Part shown: piece after piece, positions 23,601 through 31,705 of the stretch
Layout: each line of letters begins with the position of its first letter
Numbering within the stretch: position 1 is the first letter of the stretch
From: Sulfurihydrogenibium subterraneum DSM 15120
GTDB taxonomy: Bacteria > Aquificota > Aquificia > Aquificales > Hydrogenothermaceae
DNA: 64,000 bases
Direction: 5' to 3'
NCBI RefSeq assembly: GCF_000619805.1
Contig: NZ_JHUV01000012.1
Coordinates: forward strand, 62,001 to 126,000
Translations under genes and position numbers: made by a program
Notes under the pieces: model-generated
Database searches by the model: none
What the model was told of the DNA's origin: nothing
What the model saw: the letters and a program-made list of their open reading frames with translations, nothing else

Positions 23601-24064
23601 TCCCAACTGCTTGAACTACTAAAACTATCAGTCCAACTACTAAAGCTATCCCAGCTATTCCAACTACTTGAACTATCCCAATTATTCCAACTACTAAAGC
23701 TATCCCAGCTACTAAAGCTATCCCAACTGCTACTTGTATAACTATCATTGTGGAAAATATTACAGCCTAAAAAGCTATAAGCTGGGTCAGTGCAGATATC
23801 ACTGCTACTGCTTAAAGAATCATCATCGTGAAAAATATTACAACTTAGGAAGTTGTATCTTGGGTCTGTGCAATAGTTGGTATCATCATTAGTGAAAATA
23901 TTTTTAGAAAAATTAAAATTATCATTGTTGTTAATCAATCTGTTATATATCTCTTCTGATTGAGTTGAATCAGAGAGATTTCCCTTTAAAGATGAATAAG
24001 CAAAAATTATTATAGCTACAAAAGTGAACAAAATAAATACTAAAAATACAAATACAATTCCCAT
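23597..24064 (-). CDS. membrane-anchored Cys-repeat protein with Ser/Trp/Asp-rich tail, unknown
   Basis: A 155-residue protein of unusual composition. Residues about 3-25 are a hydrophobic membrane segment or uncleaved signal. Two near-copies of a 17-residue unit follow, CTDPRYNFLSCNIFHDD and CTDPAYSFLGCNIFHND, each with two Cys and one His. The last 50 residues are almost only Ser, Trp, Asp, Phe and Asn in an SSWDSF-like repeat. An AAGGAG site precedes the ATG, which supports expression. No family recognised. It could bind metal through the Cys/His units or act as a surface adhesin; both are guesses. Confidence 0.7.
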   Translation of the reverse strand: MGIVFVFLVFILFTFVAIIIFAYSSLKGNLSDSTQSEEIYNRLINNNDNFNFSKNIFTNDDTNYCTDPRYNFLSCNIFHDDDSLSSSSDICTDPAYSFLGCNIFHNDSYTSSSWDSFSSWDSFSSWNNWDSSSSWNSWDSFSSWTDSFSSSSSWD

Positions 24065-24142
24065 TGCTATATTCTCCTTTTATAGAGTTTTACTAATATA
24101 AAACTACTCCTAATTTAACTTTCTGACAAGATTTTTTGTGTG

Positions 24143-24171
24143 TTGAAAACCCGTTAAACATTCATTATATT
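24143..24171 (+). promoter_or_regulatory. promoter of the 24179 gene pair, leaderless geometry
   Basis: TTGAAA (24143-24148), 17 bases, TATATT (24166-24171), then seven bases to ATG 24179, with no ribosome site. The rest of the gap 24065-24142 contains only the AT-rich upstream region of the divergent gene. Confidence 0.6.
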
Positions 24172-24178
24172 ATTGCTT

Positions 24179-24475
24179 ATGGAAAAAGAAATAACATTAA
24201 GGTTAAAAACTTTATACGGAAAAGAAAAAGCAACGTTGGAAGAGTTGTTATCAAGCAGGTCTGGGATTAACTTGCTACCTTACGAAATAGCTGTTAATGG
24301 GTCTGTAGATTGGGAAGAGTTTAACATTCCAGAAGAAATATATAAAAAAGCTTGTATAATCTATAACAACTATTCTTACCTTATAAAGAGAGAAAAGCCT
24401 CTACCAAAAGTTAACGAAAAGCTACCAGATATAGAGGTAAGAAAAATTTTCGAGGTATTAAGAAGCATTGAATGA
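24179..24475 (+). CDS. small protein paired with a nucleotidyltransferase-like gene
   Basis: A 98-residue, mostly helical, charged protein with no recognised family. It begins KEITLRLKTLYGKEKATLEELL and ends in a Lys/Pro linker plus a short helix. It overlaps the next gene by eight bases, and the pair has its own promoter in an accessory-looking region, an arrangement common for toxin-antitoxin pairs. By size and position it could be the antitoxin; this is inference. TTG 24173 is an alternative start, but the promoter spacing favours ATG 24179. Confidence 0.6.
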   Translation: MEKEITLRLKTLYGKEKATLEELLSSRSGINLLPYEIAVNGSVDWEEFNIPEEIYKKACIIYNNYSYLIKREKPLPKVNEKLPDIEVRKIFEVLRSIE

Positions 24476-24992
24476 CAAAGAAAAAATTTTAGAACTACTA
24501 AAGCAATTTGTAGTAGAAAAAAAAGAACCATTAGAACTCTTACTTGTTGGAGCTTTAGCATTACCTTTTTATGATGTTGAATTTCGGTTTACATACGACT
24601 TGGATGCAGAACTACAACAAGGTAATATAGAAGATCTTTACTTTTATTTAAAATCTAAAGGTTTTGAAAGTGATTTAAGTGAAAATGTGTCAGGTTGGAG
24701 TGTTATCTCTATGCCATCTGGTTATAGAGAAAGATGTCAAATAGTTTATCAAAATGGTTTACTTACAATCAAAATTTTAAGTCCAGAAGATTACATTATT
24801 ATGAAGCTAAGAAGAGGAACAACACAAGATATAGAAGATGCTTTGGCAGTAGGTATTAGAAAAAAGGTAAAGAAACGAGATTTAGATGTACTTTATGAAA
24901 AGGTTTTAAAAGAATCTATCAAAGATACAGCTTTATTTAATTTTAAAAAGATCTACGCCTTATTCATAAACGAGCTTTTAAAAAGGCAGTAA
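24468..24992 (+). CDS. nucleotidyltransferase-like protein, possible toxin or antitoxin
   Basis: A 174-residue protein. LLLVGALALPFYDVEFRFTYDLDAEL resembles the core of minimal nucleotidyltransferase folds (a glycine-containing turn followed by a D-x-D pair), and SPEDYIIMKLRRGTTQDIEDALAV matches the helical part seen in DUF6036/AbiEii-like proteins, where a Lys and an Asp-rich helix follow. The usual GG/GS in the first motif is reduced to GAL, so the call is tentative. TTG start with GAGG upstream. Pairing with the preceding small gene suggests a toxin-antitoxin or defence function. Confidence 0.55.
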   Translation: MNDKEKILELLKQFVVEKKEPLELLLVGALALPFYDVEFRFTYDLDAELQQGNIEDLYFYLKSKGFESDLSENVSGWSVISMPSGYRERCQIVYQNGLLTIKILSPEDYIIMKLRRGTTQDIEDALAVGIRKKVKKRDLDVLYEKVLKESIKDTALFNFKKIYALFINELLKRQ

Positions 24993-25014
24993 TTTGTATT
25001 TAAAGCGGGGTTTA

Positions 25015-26562
25015 CTATAAACTTTCTACTTTCTCGTACTCAAAATAAACTATATTTCTCTTTTCCTTGCTAAACTCTATTCCAATTAAGTAAATCTCTC
25101 TACAGCTTCCTAAATACTTTTCATAATACCTTTTCTCTTTCATCTGACTTAAAGCCTTGTTTTCAGCTTCTTTCTCTACTACTTTAAACTCTATTATATA
25201 CGCTCTATCTTGATAAAATACAGTTAAATCTATCTTTCCAATATTAGTCGTATCTTCTGCCTTTGTGTTTAATCCACTTCCTGTAAACATTGCATACACC
25301 ACTGATGCGTAAAATCCTTCGTACCTGTCTAAATCGTTTTTTCTATACCAGTCATTTGGTATGCTTGCGAAGAAGCTGTATAATGTCTCCTTTAATTTGT
25401 CTAAATTGTTTTCTGCTATACTTCTGTAAATTTGAGACTCTGGTCTATAGCTTAGTCCAACTCTATCAATGTAGTTTAAAAATGCTTTGTTAAAACTCGT
25501 TCTTACCTCAAAATTAGGATAACTCAAAAGATAATACATCTCATCTCCAAGAGTGTAAGTATCTTTTATAGTCAAATATCCACTTTGGAATAAGATATTT
25601 TCAACCTTTACATTATCCACGTCAAGATTAGAAATAATTCCTTCATCAGCTTCCAAGTTTTCTAAGTTGGGTAGATAATACTTATTTTTGTAAAACAATT
25701 TAACTAAAAAGGTTGGAGTTCCAGTTTCAAACCAGAAAGGTCTAAATTCTTTCTTATCAAAAAATAGTAATATATCAAAAGGATTATAAACTTTATTTCC
25801 AAGCCAGTTATATCCGTTATACCAGTATTTTAGTTTTTCTAAGTCTATTCCTTCCAATCTGTCAGCAAAGACAGTTTCAAGGTCTGACTGAGTATATCCG
25901 CAAATAGTAGAAAATCTTGAATCTATAGTAATATCATTTAACTGATTTAAACCGCTAAATATAGACACTTTTGAAAATCTTGATACACCTGTTAAAAATA
26001 CAAACTTTAAATAAGGCTCAGCTGTCTTCAAAACGCTGTAGAAGTCTTTTAAGACTTCTCTTATTTCAATTACTTTCTGCGTGTCCTCTATTCTGTCTAA
26101 TATTGGTTTATCGTATTCATCTACTAATACTACAACTTGAGTTTTATACTCTTGGTAAAGTTTTAAAATCAACTTTCTAAATAAAAAGCCATAATCGTCT
26201 TCCTCTTCTATTTTAACGCTATAGATTGTAATGTGTTCTTTAAGTTGCTCTATAATCCATCTTTTTAATAAATTAACGTCGCTTACATTTCTACTGCCAA
26301 AATCAATGTGTATAATGGGATATTTTTTACTCCAATCCCAATTATTCTCCAAATACAGTCCTTCAAATAGCTGTTTATTACTTAAAAAAGCTTGTTTTAG
26401 AGTATCTACAAACAGAGATTTTCCAAATCTCCTTGGTCTGCTTAGGAAGAAGTACTTTCCGTTATCTACTAACTTTTTGACAAAAGGCGTTTTGTCTACG
26501 TAGTAGTAGTTATCTTCTCTAATACTTTTAAAGCTTTGTATTCCTATCGGTAGTTTTCTCAT
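25015..26562 (-). CDS. AAA-ATPase-like protein with C-terminal PD-(D/E)XK nuclease domain
   Basis: A 515-residue protein of the widespread AAA-ATPase_like plus PDDEXK_9 family. The N-terminus has YYVDKTPFVKKLVDNGKYFF, then the P-loop-like motif SRPRRFGKSLFVDTL and VVLVDEYDKPI (Walker B). The last 90 residues contain GKIDLTVFYQDRAYIIEFKV, the D...E-x-K nuclease core. Members are often multi-copy and lie in variable regions; a role in mobile DNA or phage defence is suspected but not established. It converges on the nucleotidyltransferase gene with 22 bases between. Confidence 0.9.
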   Translation of the reverse strand: MRKLPIGIQSFKSIREDNYYYVDKTPFVKKLVDNGKYFFLSRPRRFGKSLFVDTLKQAFLSNKQLFEGLYLENNWDWSKKYPIIHIDFGSRNVSDVNLLKRWIIEQLKEHITIYSVKIEEEDDYGFLFRKLILKLYQEYKTQVVVLVDEYDKPILDRIEDTQKVIEIREVLKDFYSVLKTAEPYLKFVFLTGVSRFSKVSIFSGLNQLNDITIDSRFSTICGYTQSDLETVFADRLEGIDLEKLKYWYNGYNWLGNKVYNPFDILLFFDKKEFRPFWFETGTPTFLVKLFYKNKYYLPNLENLEADEGIISNLDVDNVKVENILFQSGYLTIKDTYTLGDEMYYLLSYPNFEVRTSFNKAFLNYIDRVGLSYRPESQIYRSIAENNLDKLKETLYSFFASIPNDWYRKNDLDRYEGFYASVVYAMFTGSGLNTKAEDTTNIGKIDLTVFYQDRAYIIEFKVVEKEAENKALSQMKEKRYYEKYLGSCREIYLIGIEFSKEKRNIVYFEYEKVESL

Positions 26563-26569
26563 AAGATTT

Positions 26570-26578
26570 ATTTTAACA
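26570..26578 (-). promoter_or_regulatory. extended -10 promoter of the AAA-ATPase-like gene
   Basis: On the minus strand TGTTAAAAT (26570-26578) ends seven bases before the ATG (26560-26562), without a ribosome site and without a clear -35. The rest of the intergenic space to 26752 is over 80% A/T and shows no other gene. Confidence 0.5.
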
Positions 26579-26752
26579 CATTTATTTGGTTTATTATGTC
26601 CATTTTTGTATTTTTTGCAATATAATGTTTATTATATTAAAAATTACATATTGAAATTTAATATGTATATATTATTTAGATGGAATTTAAAACAAAGACT
26701 AAATTTCTGATATTATAATAGTAAAATAATCATGATTTTGGAGGAGGTTATT

Positions 26753-27421
26753 ATGAGTGTTGTTATAGTAAGACTTTACATAAAATCAAAAGAAAAAACA
26801 GGGGAGATACTAAACACTTTAAAAAAGTATAATGTTGATACAAAAAATCTATTTACTTCCTTAAGGGAAAAAGGTTTTTTTGAATTTAAATTAGATGAAA
26901 ATTATTTTAAAGATATTGAAGAAACATTAAAAGATTATGTGGATATAGAGATTGTAGAGCACCTTCAAGAAAGTCCATACACTTTAGACAACGATTCAGT
27001 AAAGGAACCTACGGGATTATTAGCTCTACTGTTATTTGATGGATTTCTGGTTCTATCTATGATAAACATTATTACAAGGAAAATTGAACTTTATGATTTA
27101 ATAACTTCAATACCTGTACTTAATAAAGTTACCATATTTATTGTCGTACTTATCAAAATCTTTATCAGCTTTATTCTTATCTCAGGAGTTGTAAAACTTT
27201 CTAAGTCAAGCATATTAGGCAGACTATTAAACGTTAAAATTGAAAATGGTCAGAAAAATTTTATTTTTTTAATGTTGCTTTTAATAATAGCTTACTTTTT
27301 ATTAGAATCTTACATTTTTGCTTTTAAAATTTTTGGCTTGTTTTTGGTAATATTTATAATTATTGCGGTATACTCTGCTTATGAATATCTTGGAATTTCT
27401 TTAAAAAGAAAAGAAGGTTAA
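26753..27421 (+). CDS. membrane protein, unknown
   Basis: A 222-residue protein. The first 85 residues are soluble, with a possible beta-alpha-beta start (SVVIVRLYIKSKEKTGEILN) like an ACT or ferredoxin-like regulatory fold. Four hydrophobic helices follow (about 87-107, 128-150, 166-190, 190-212), and the tail is basic. ATG 26753 is chosen because GGAGGAGG lies just upstream; ATG 26732 precedes that site. The last 62 bases overlap the convergent flippase gene. No family recognised. Confidence 0.7.
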   Translation: MSVVIVRLYIKSKEKTGEILNTLKKYNVDTKNLFTSLREKGFFEFKLDENYFKDIEETLKDYVDIEIVEHLQESPYTLDNDSVKEPTGLLALLLFDGFLVLSMINIITRKIELYDLITSIPVLNKVTIFIVVLIKIFISFILISGVVKLSKSSILGRLLNVKIENGQKNFIFLMLLLIIAYFLLESYIFAFKIFGLFLVIFIIIAVYSAYEYLGISLKRKEG

Positions 27422-28553
27422 ACATTAAGAAAACTGCATTTATAATAAAAATATAAGCAAGGTATTCGTATACAGAATTAAATTTTATAAACGCAAAACC
27501 TAGATAATAAAATACTAAATGTACATACACGCTAAAAAAAGCTTTTTCCAATGAGATGTTTACATAGTAAATAACTAAATTCAATAAAAGAGGCAGTACA
27601 GAAAAGATATAAAACGGTAGTATCTCATAAGCTTGTAAATATTTTTCGCCAAAAAGTAATAAAAATACCTTTTCTCCGATAAAATATAGGATAATTTCTG
27701 TGATTCCAAAGCTAAAAATCATAAATATAAAAAAGTATAGAATATATTTAACTGCTTTTTCCTTTTTTTCTGAAATTTTTACAAATATAACAGAAAATAA
27801 AGTTAGAATAAACCATATATACGCTTTTCCTAAAATAGATGCTGAAGCGAAATATCCTGCTATTAAAGGCTCAAAAATTCTTTTTATAAAAATATCATCA
27901 GCATAAACAAAAAATCCCGATGGACTTACCAATAAAAAAGATTTTATCATCTTTTTAAAAGAGAGTTTCTTTATACTACCAAAAATATTTTTATTTAAGT
28001 ATACAAGGATAATTAAACTAAAAAGCATAGAAAAAACACTAGAAGATAAGGCTCCCTCTATTCCAAACCCTAAATTAACAAAAATTATTGCGAATAAAAG
28101 TCTTAAAGTAAGTTCTAATCCGTTTAAAAAAGAATATATATCAAATCTATTTTCAGCTTGTAAATAACCCTTTTCTACATTTTCTAAAAAAATCAAAAGA
28201 GAAACCAAGGCAATAATAATAATTGAAAATGTATTGCTAATATGTAAAAAATCTTTTAAATATGGAGATAATATAGAAAGTATGCTGAAAAATAAAAGTC
28301 CTGTTATAAAAGCTACTATCCTTAAAAATCTAAGAACTTCTAGTTTTTCTTCTTTATTTTCGAGAATATTTTTTATTGCAATTGTTGGATAAACACTAGA
28401 AATAAAACCCACAGTTAACATAAAGGAATATAAGACCATAAATTCTCCATAGCCTTCTGGACCAAGCCTCCTGCTTATTATAAAGTGAAATATATATCCA
28501 ATACCATTAATATAAAAAAACATTAATGACAAATAAAGAAAATGTTTAATCAT
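27360..28553 (-). CDS. polysaccharide flippase (Wzx/MurJ-MATE superfamily)
   Basis: A 397-residue protein with about 12 membrane helices and almost no long soluble loop. YIFHFIISRRLGPEGYGEFMVLYSF near the N-terminus, with the R-x-L-G-P-x-x-Y/F-G segment, is the hallmark of polysaccharide export flippases. It would move lipid-linked glycans across the inner membrane. It overlaps the upstream GT4 gene by four bases (ATGA), linking transport to synthesis. Its 3' end overlaps a convergent gene by 62 bases. Confidence 0.88.
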   Translation of the reverse strand: MIKHFLYLSLMFFYINGIGYIFHFIISRRLGPEGYGEFMVLYSFMLTVGFISSVYPTIAIKNILENKEEKLEVLRFLRIVAFITGLLFFSILSILSPYLKDFLHISNTFSIIIIALVSLLIFLENVEKGYLQAENRFDIYSFLNGLELTLRLLFAIIFVNLGFGIEGALSSSVFSMLFSLIILVYLNKNIFGSIKKLSFKKMIKSFLLVSPSGFFVYADDIFIKRIFEPLIAGYFASASILGKAYIWFILTLFSVIFVKISEKKEKAVKYILYFFIFMIFSFGITEIILYFIGEKVFLLLFGEKYLQAYEILPFYIFSVLPLLLNLVIYYVNISLEKAFFSVYVHLVFYYLGFAFIKFNSVYEYLAYIFIINAVFLMFNLLFFLKKFQDIHKQSIPQ

Positions 28554-29620
28554 TTATTTACAATCTCTAGTAAAAATTTTTCATATTCAATAGCAAGTTT
28601 ATCCCACGTAAATTTTTTTGCATATTCTATTGCTTTTTTTCCCATCTGTAAAATCATATCTTCATTTTTCCACAAAGTTATTATCTTATCTTTTAAATCT
28701 TCGGGATTTTCGCTTTTAAAACTTAATCCAAAACCATTTTCCACAACATAAGACAATTCTGGAATATCACTAACAATAAGAGGTTTTCCCATATTAGCAG
28801 CCTCCAAAGCAACAATACCCTGACCTTCGTATCTTGAAGGCATTACTATGAATTTTGAGTTTTTTATAAAATTAACCTTTTCTTGATCATTTAAAAATCC
28901 CAGGATTTCAATCTTGTTATTTAATTCTTGTACATTTATTAAATTTTTAAGTTTTGACTCATCTTTTCCTTTACCTGCTATTTTGAGAGGAAATTCTATA
29001 TTTTGAAAAGCTTTTAGCAATACATCTAAACCTTTGTTAAATATATCTATTCTTCCAATGAAACCTATATAGCTTCCCAGCCTTACATATTCTTCCAATA
29101 ACTTTTCATTGATCCCATTAGGAATAACCTTCCCTTCTACGTTAAACTTGCGAATTGAAGTTTCGGAAACGCACATAATACTTTTATAGATACGAGGGTA
29201 AAAATTTTCTATTAAATAAAAAGGTAATCCAAACAAGCCATATCTTTTTAGAATTTGCTTACCTTCTTTGTGATGTAATTGTAATACCGTTTTCTTGATA
29301 AATAAAAAAGAGAAAATTGGATTCCATGGTGCAAAATCTTCAATTACTATATCGTATTCTTTAGCGTGATTCTTTAAATATTTTATAGATTCAAATGCAT
29401 AAGAAAAAACACTTAATTTATAACTTTTATCAGTTCCTAAAAATTTAAACTTTAAATCCCCTTCCGAATAATCTTTAGCACTTGGATATTTACCTGATAT
29501 TACGGTTATATCATGACCTTTTTCTGCTAATCTTTTGTTAAGTTCATAACATCTTACAGCTCCACCACCACCAACCCAGGGATTGTTTATATGGTCGTAT
29601 ATAAGATGAAGGATTTTCAT
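28550..29620 (-). CDS. glycosyltransferase family 4
   Basis: A 356-residue GT-B enzyme. The N-terminal domain begins ILHLIYDHINNPWVGGGGAVRCYELNK-like, with the glycine-rich acceptor loop; the C-terminal domain has GFIGRIDIFNKGLDVLL and PSRYEGQGIVALEAANMGKP, the E-x7-E motif of retaining family 4 enzymes. It is coupled to the flippase by an ATGA overlap. The sugar donor cannot be deduced. It probably adds a residue to the glycan that the flippase exports. Confidence 0.85.
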   Translation of the reverse strand: MKILHLIYDHINNPWVGGGGAVRCYELNKRLAEKGHDITVISGKYPSAKDYSEGDLKFKFLGTDKSYKLSVFSYAFESIKYLKNHAKEYDIVIEDFAPWNPIFSFLFIKKTVLQLHHKEGKQILKRYGLFGLPFYLIENFYPRIYKSIMCVSETSIRKFNVEGKVIPNGINEKLLEEYVRLGSYIGFIGRIDIFNKGLDVLLKAFQNIEFPLKIAGKGKDESKLKNLINVQELNNKIEILGFLNDQEKVNFIKNSKFIVMPSRYEGQGIVALEAANMGKPLIVSDIPELSYVVENGFGLSFKSENPEDLKDKIITLWKNEDMILQMGKKAIEYAKKFTWDKLAIEYEKFLLEIVNK

Positions 29621-29634
29621 CTTTATTTCTTCAT

Positions 29635-29795
29635 ATTTGTCTAATAAACCTTAAAGACTCTGTCTGATACCAGTATACCACTTTGTCTTTAGTCCTAGCA
29701 CTCACCTATCATACCTCTTTTATAAGCCCCTGATTATACTTCTCCACTTCCAGCTCATTAGAATATTATATACTTATAGGGCATATTAGACAAAT
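29635..29795. mobile_element. small inverted-repeat element (MITE-like), about 161 bp
   Basis: ATTTGTCTAATA at 29635-29646 is repeated in exact inverted form at 29784-29795, framing about 137 bases without a reading frame that continues. On the minus strand the interior gives short broken frames in all three phases, as in a decayed transposon. No target duplication is evident. The right end touches the stop codon of the CDP-alcohol transferase gene. The parent family is unknown. Confidence 0.6.
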
Positions 29796-30463
29796 TATTT
29801 TTTTCTAAACATTACTACTTTTAGAATTATAGAAGTAATAATTTCTGCGAAATAAAAAAGGGAAACAACAAAATAAAAATAAGGGTTCTTTATGTTTAAA
29901 ATGCCAAACAAAGTAAATAAAATCAATCCAAAATCTGATTGTAGAGGAACCAGTATATATCTATTGGAGGAAAACGAATGAGACAAGGCTTTTTTATTCA
30001 TTTCCCTTGTCAAATAACCTAAAAAAGCATCTAAAATTGAAGTGTACGGAAAGAGAACAGCAAGTGTAAAGGAAATTATACTTTTTGTTTCTTCATACAA
30101 ACTCCAGGAAATAGATATAGAAATAAAAAACACTCCTAATACATCAAATGCCACATCCAAGAATTCTCCATATTTTGATGATATTTTTTTAAGTCTAGCA
30201 ACTGTTCCATCAACTCCATCTAATATATAAAATAATAGGTATAAAATACCTCCTATGATAAAATTGTTCATATAAAACATCAAAGCAGAAGATATAACTA
30301 TAAAAAAGTTTATAAAAGTAATTGTATTAGGTGTTAATGAAGTATAGTTTGCAAGCCACAAAGCAATATTTGTATAGACTTTTTCGAAAAAAGTTATTGC
30401 TATCCAGGATTCTTTGTCTTTTAACGCTTTTTTTAAATCTTCTTTTGTGTATTTGGTCCTCAT
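29795..30463 (-). CDS. CDP-alcohol phosphatidyltransferase
   Basis: A 222-residue membrane enzyme with about six helices. The family active site D-G-x2-D-G-x-x-A-R-x8-G-x3-D-x3-D is complete in DGVDGTVARLKK followed by SKYGEFLDVAFD. These enzymes displace CMP from a CDP-linked donor using an alcohol acceptor and make phospholipids or related compounds. The sequence does not show whether the donor is CDP-diacylglycerol or a CDP-linked head group. It starts three bases after the methyltransferase gene and lies near a cytidylyltransferase fusion, which suggests a CDP-head-group donor; this is inference. Confidence 0.9.
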   Translation of the reverse strand: MRTKYTKEDLKKALKDKESWIAITFFEKVYTNIALWLANYTSLTPNTITFINFFIVISSALMFYMNNFIIGGILYLLFYILDGVDGTVARLKKISSKYGEFLDVAFDVLGVFFISISISWSLYEETKSIISFTLAVLFPYTSILDAFLGYLTREMNKKALSHSFSSNRYILVPLQSDFGLILFTLFGILNIKNPYFYFVVSLFYFAEIITSIILKVVMFRKK

Positions 30464-30465
30464 CT

Positions 30466-31182
30466 TTATTTCCTCTTCAAATAAACAGAAAATCTAAACA
30501 GGCTATTTGGGTAGTTTATGTCATGTAAGTCAAATATTTCAATATGGTACTTGCTTTTGAAAAAATTCAGGAAAAACCTCCTGTCATAATATAAATGATG
30601 TAAGTTCTTATATAGTTCATTATATTTTTCTTCCCCAATTAAGCTTTTACGAAATGTTTCGTGTGCTACCTTTTTATTTATATCAGGAATATCGGATATT
30701 ATTATCTCCCCGTTATATTTTAAAATTCTGTCAAATTCATTTAAAACTTTAATTGCATATTGAATATTTTCAAAATATAAAAATACACTATAGCAAAAAA
30801 TTTTATCTACAGAATAATTTTGTAAAGGTATATAAGCAAGCTCCGAATTTAAAAGAGTTAAACTGTTGCTGTAATAAGGATTGTGTTTGAAAGCTTCTAA
30901 AAGAGATAAAGAGTAATCTATACCAATATAATTTTTAAATTTAATTTTTTGATGTTTTAAAAACCATAAAAAAGCACCGGCTCCACAACCCGCATCTAAA
31001 ATTATATCTTCAGGTTTAAAATGGAAATATTTTGTAACATCTTTGATCCTTTTTATAAAGATTTTAGCAAAATCTCCAGCAAATCTAGTGTCATAGCCGT
31101 TAAGTTTTAATATATCTTCTAGTTCTAATATATCTTTTTCAGTTTTTTTACTATTCCATATTCTCTTCCATTCATTTTTCAA
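30466..31182 (-). CDS. class I SAM-dependent methyltransferase
   Basis: A 238-residue Rossmann-fold methyltransferase. Motif I is ILDAGCGAGAFLWFL near residue 75, followed by NYIGIDYSLSLLEAF (acidic residue for SAM ribose) and a motif IV region with VDKIFCYSVFLYFEN. The start is TTG with GGGAGG eight bases upstream; those bases lie just outside the insertion element remnant. It sits directly before the CDP-alcohol transferase. An N-methyltransferase acting on phosphoethanolamine or an aminolipid is possible, but a sugar methyltransferase in a glycan cluster is equally allowed. Confidence 0.85.
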   Translation of the reverse strand: MKNEWKRIWNSKKTEKDILELEDILKLNGYDTRFAGDFAKIFIKRIKDVTKYFHFKPEDIILDAGCGAGAFLWFLKHQKIKFKNYIGIDYSLSLLEAFKHNPYYSNSLTLLNSELAYIPLQNYSVDKIFCYSVFLYFENIQYAIKVLNEFDRILKYNGEIIISDIPDINKKVAHETFRKSLIGEEKYNELYKNLHHLYYDRRFFLNFFKSKYHIEIFDLHDINYPNSLFRFSVYLKRK

Positions 31183-31202
31183 AGCTTTTTCCTCCCAGAA
31201 GC

Positions 31203-31692
31203 GTGAACACCCACACCTAAAAAAATTTTATCACATTTTATTAACTATTTCTGCAGGAGTTTTATATCCTAAAGTGCAGTCTTATAGGTATGCTGATATT
31301 TTCTCTTTACTCCATGTAGGATTTTCTTTCCTAATTTTTATTGCTTCTTCCTTGTATTTGTTTCTTACGGTTGGTTTTTTTGTGTTTATTTGGGTTTTAA
31401 GGTTTGTCGTAAAGACCTTCAAGTCCAACTTTTTCATATCTTTTTGGCTACTAATAGAATGTGTTTCTTGATATTCCGAAGTATCTATAGGTTTTTCAGA
31501 TGTTTTTGGTTTTTGGGTAATGGTCTTTCCATTTAAACCTTGTTTTAGCTTCTCTTGTTAGTGGGACATCTTTTATTTTGTTTGATAGTTTTTTGTGGAA
31601 GAGTTTTGTTATATACATAAGAGCTCCTATAATACCTTTCATTTTACCTACCTCCTGTTTAGTAAATTTATTTTACAGGGGTAGGTGTTCAC
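31203..31692 (-). mobile_element. remnant of an IS481-like insertion sequence, 490 bp, internally deleted
   Basis: The element is bounded by imperfect 17-base inverted repeats: GTGAACACCCACACCTA at 31203-31219, and on the other strand GTGAACACCTACCCCTG ending at 31692 (14 of 17 match). Inside is a broken transposase reading on the minus strand. No target duplication is obvious. At under half the size of a complete element it is non-autonomous. It splits the methyltransferase/CDP-alcohol transferase pair from the cytidylyltransferase fusion gene. Confidence 0.8.
31231..31642 (-). pseudogene. decayed transposase, helix-turn-helix part and extreme C-terminus only
   Basis: From ATG 31642 (GGAGGTAGG site upstream) the frames encode LTREAKTRFKWKDHYPKTKN, YRYFGISRNTFY and EKVGLEGLYDKP, the helix-turn-helix start of IS481-type and related integrase-core transposases, but with stop codons and frame changes. 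Then ENPTWSKEKISAYL and the tail LGYKTPAEIVNKM appear. The DDE catalytic core between them is gone. The gene is certainly inactive. Confidence 0.8.
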
Positions 31693-31705
31693 TGTCTATA
31701 TGAAC

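Noticed and set aside
31274-31471. A 65-residue plus-strand frame in the 31.2-31.7 kb gap
   Set aside because: It is antisense to the decayed transposase and falls wholly between the inverted repeats.
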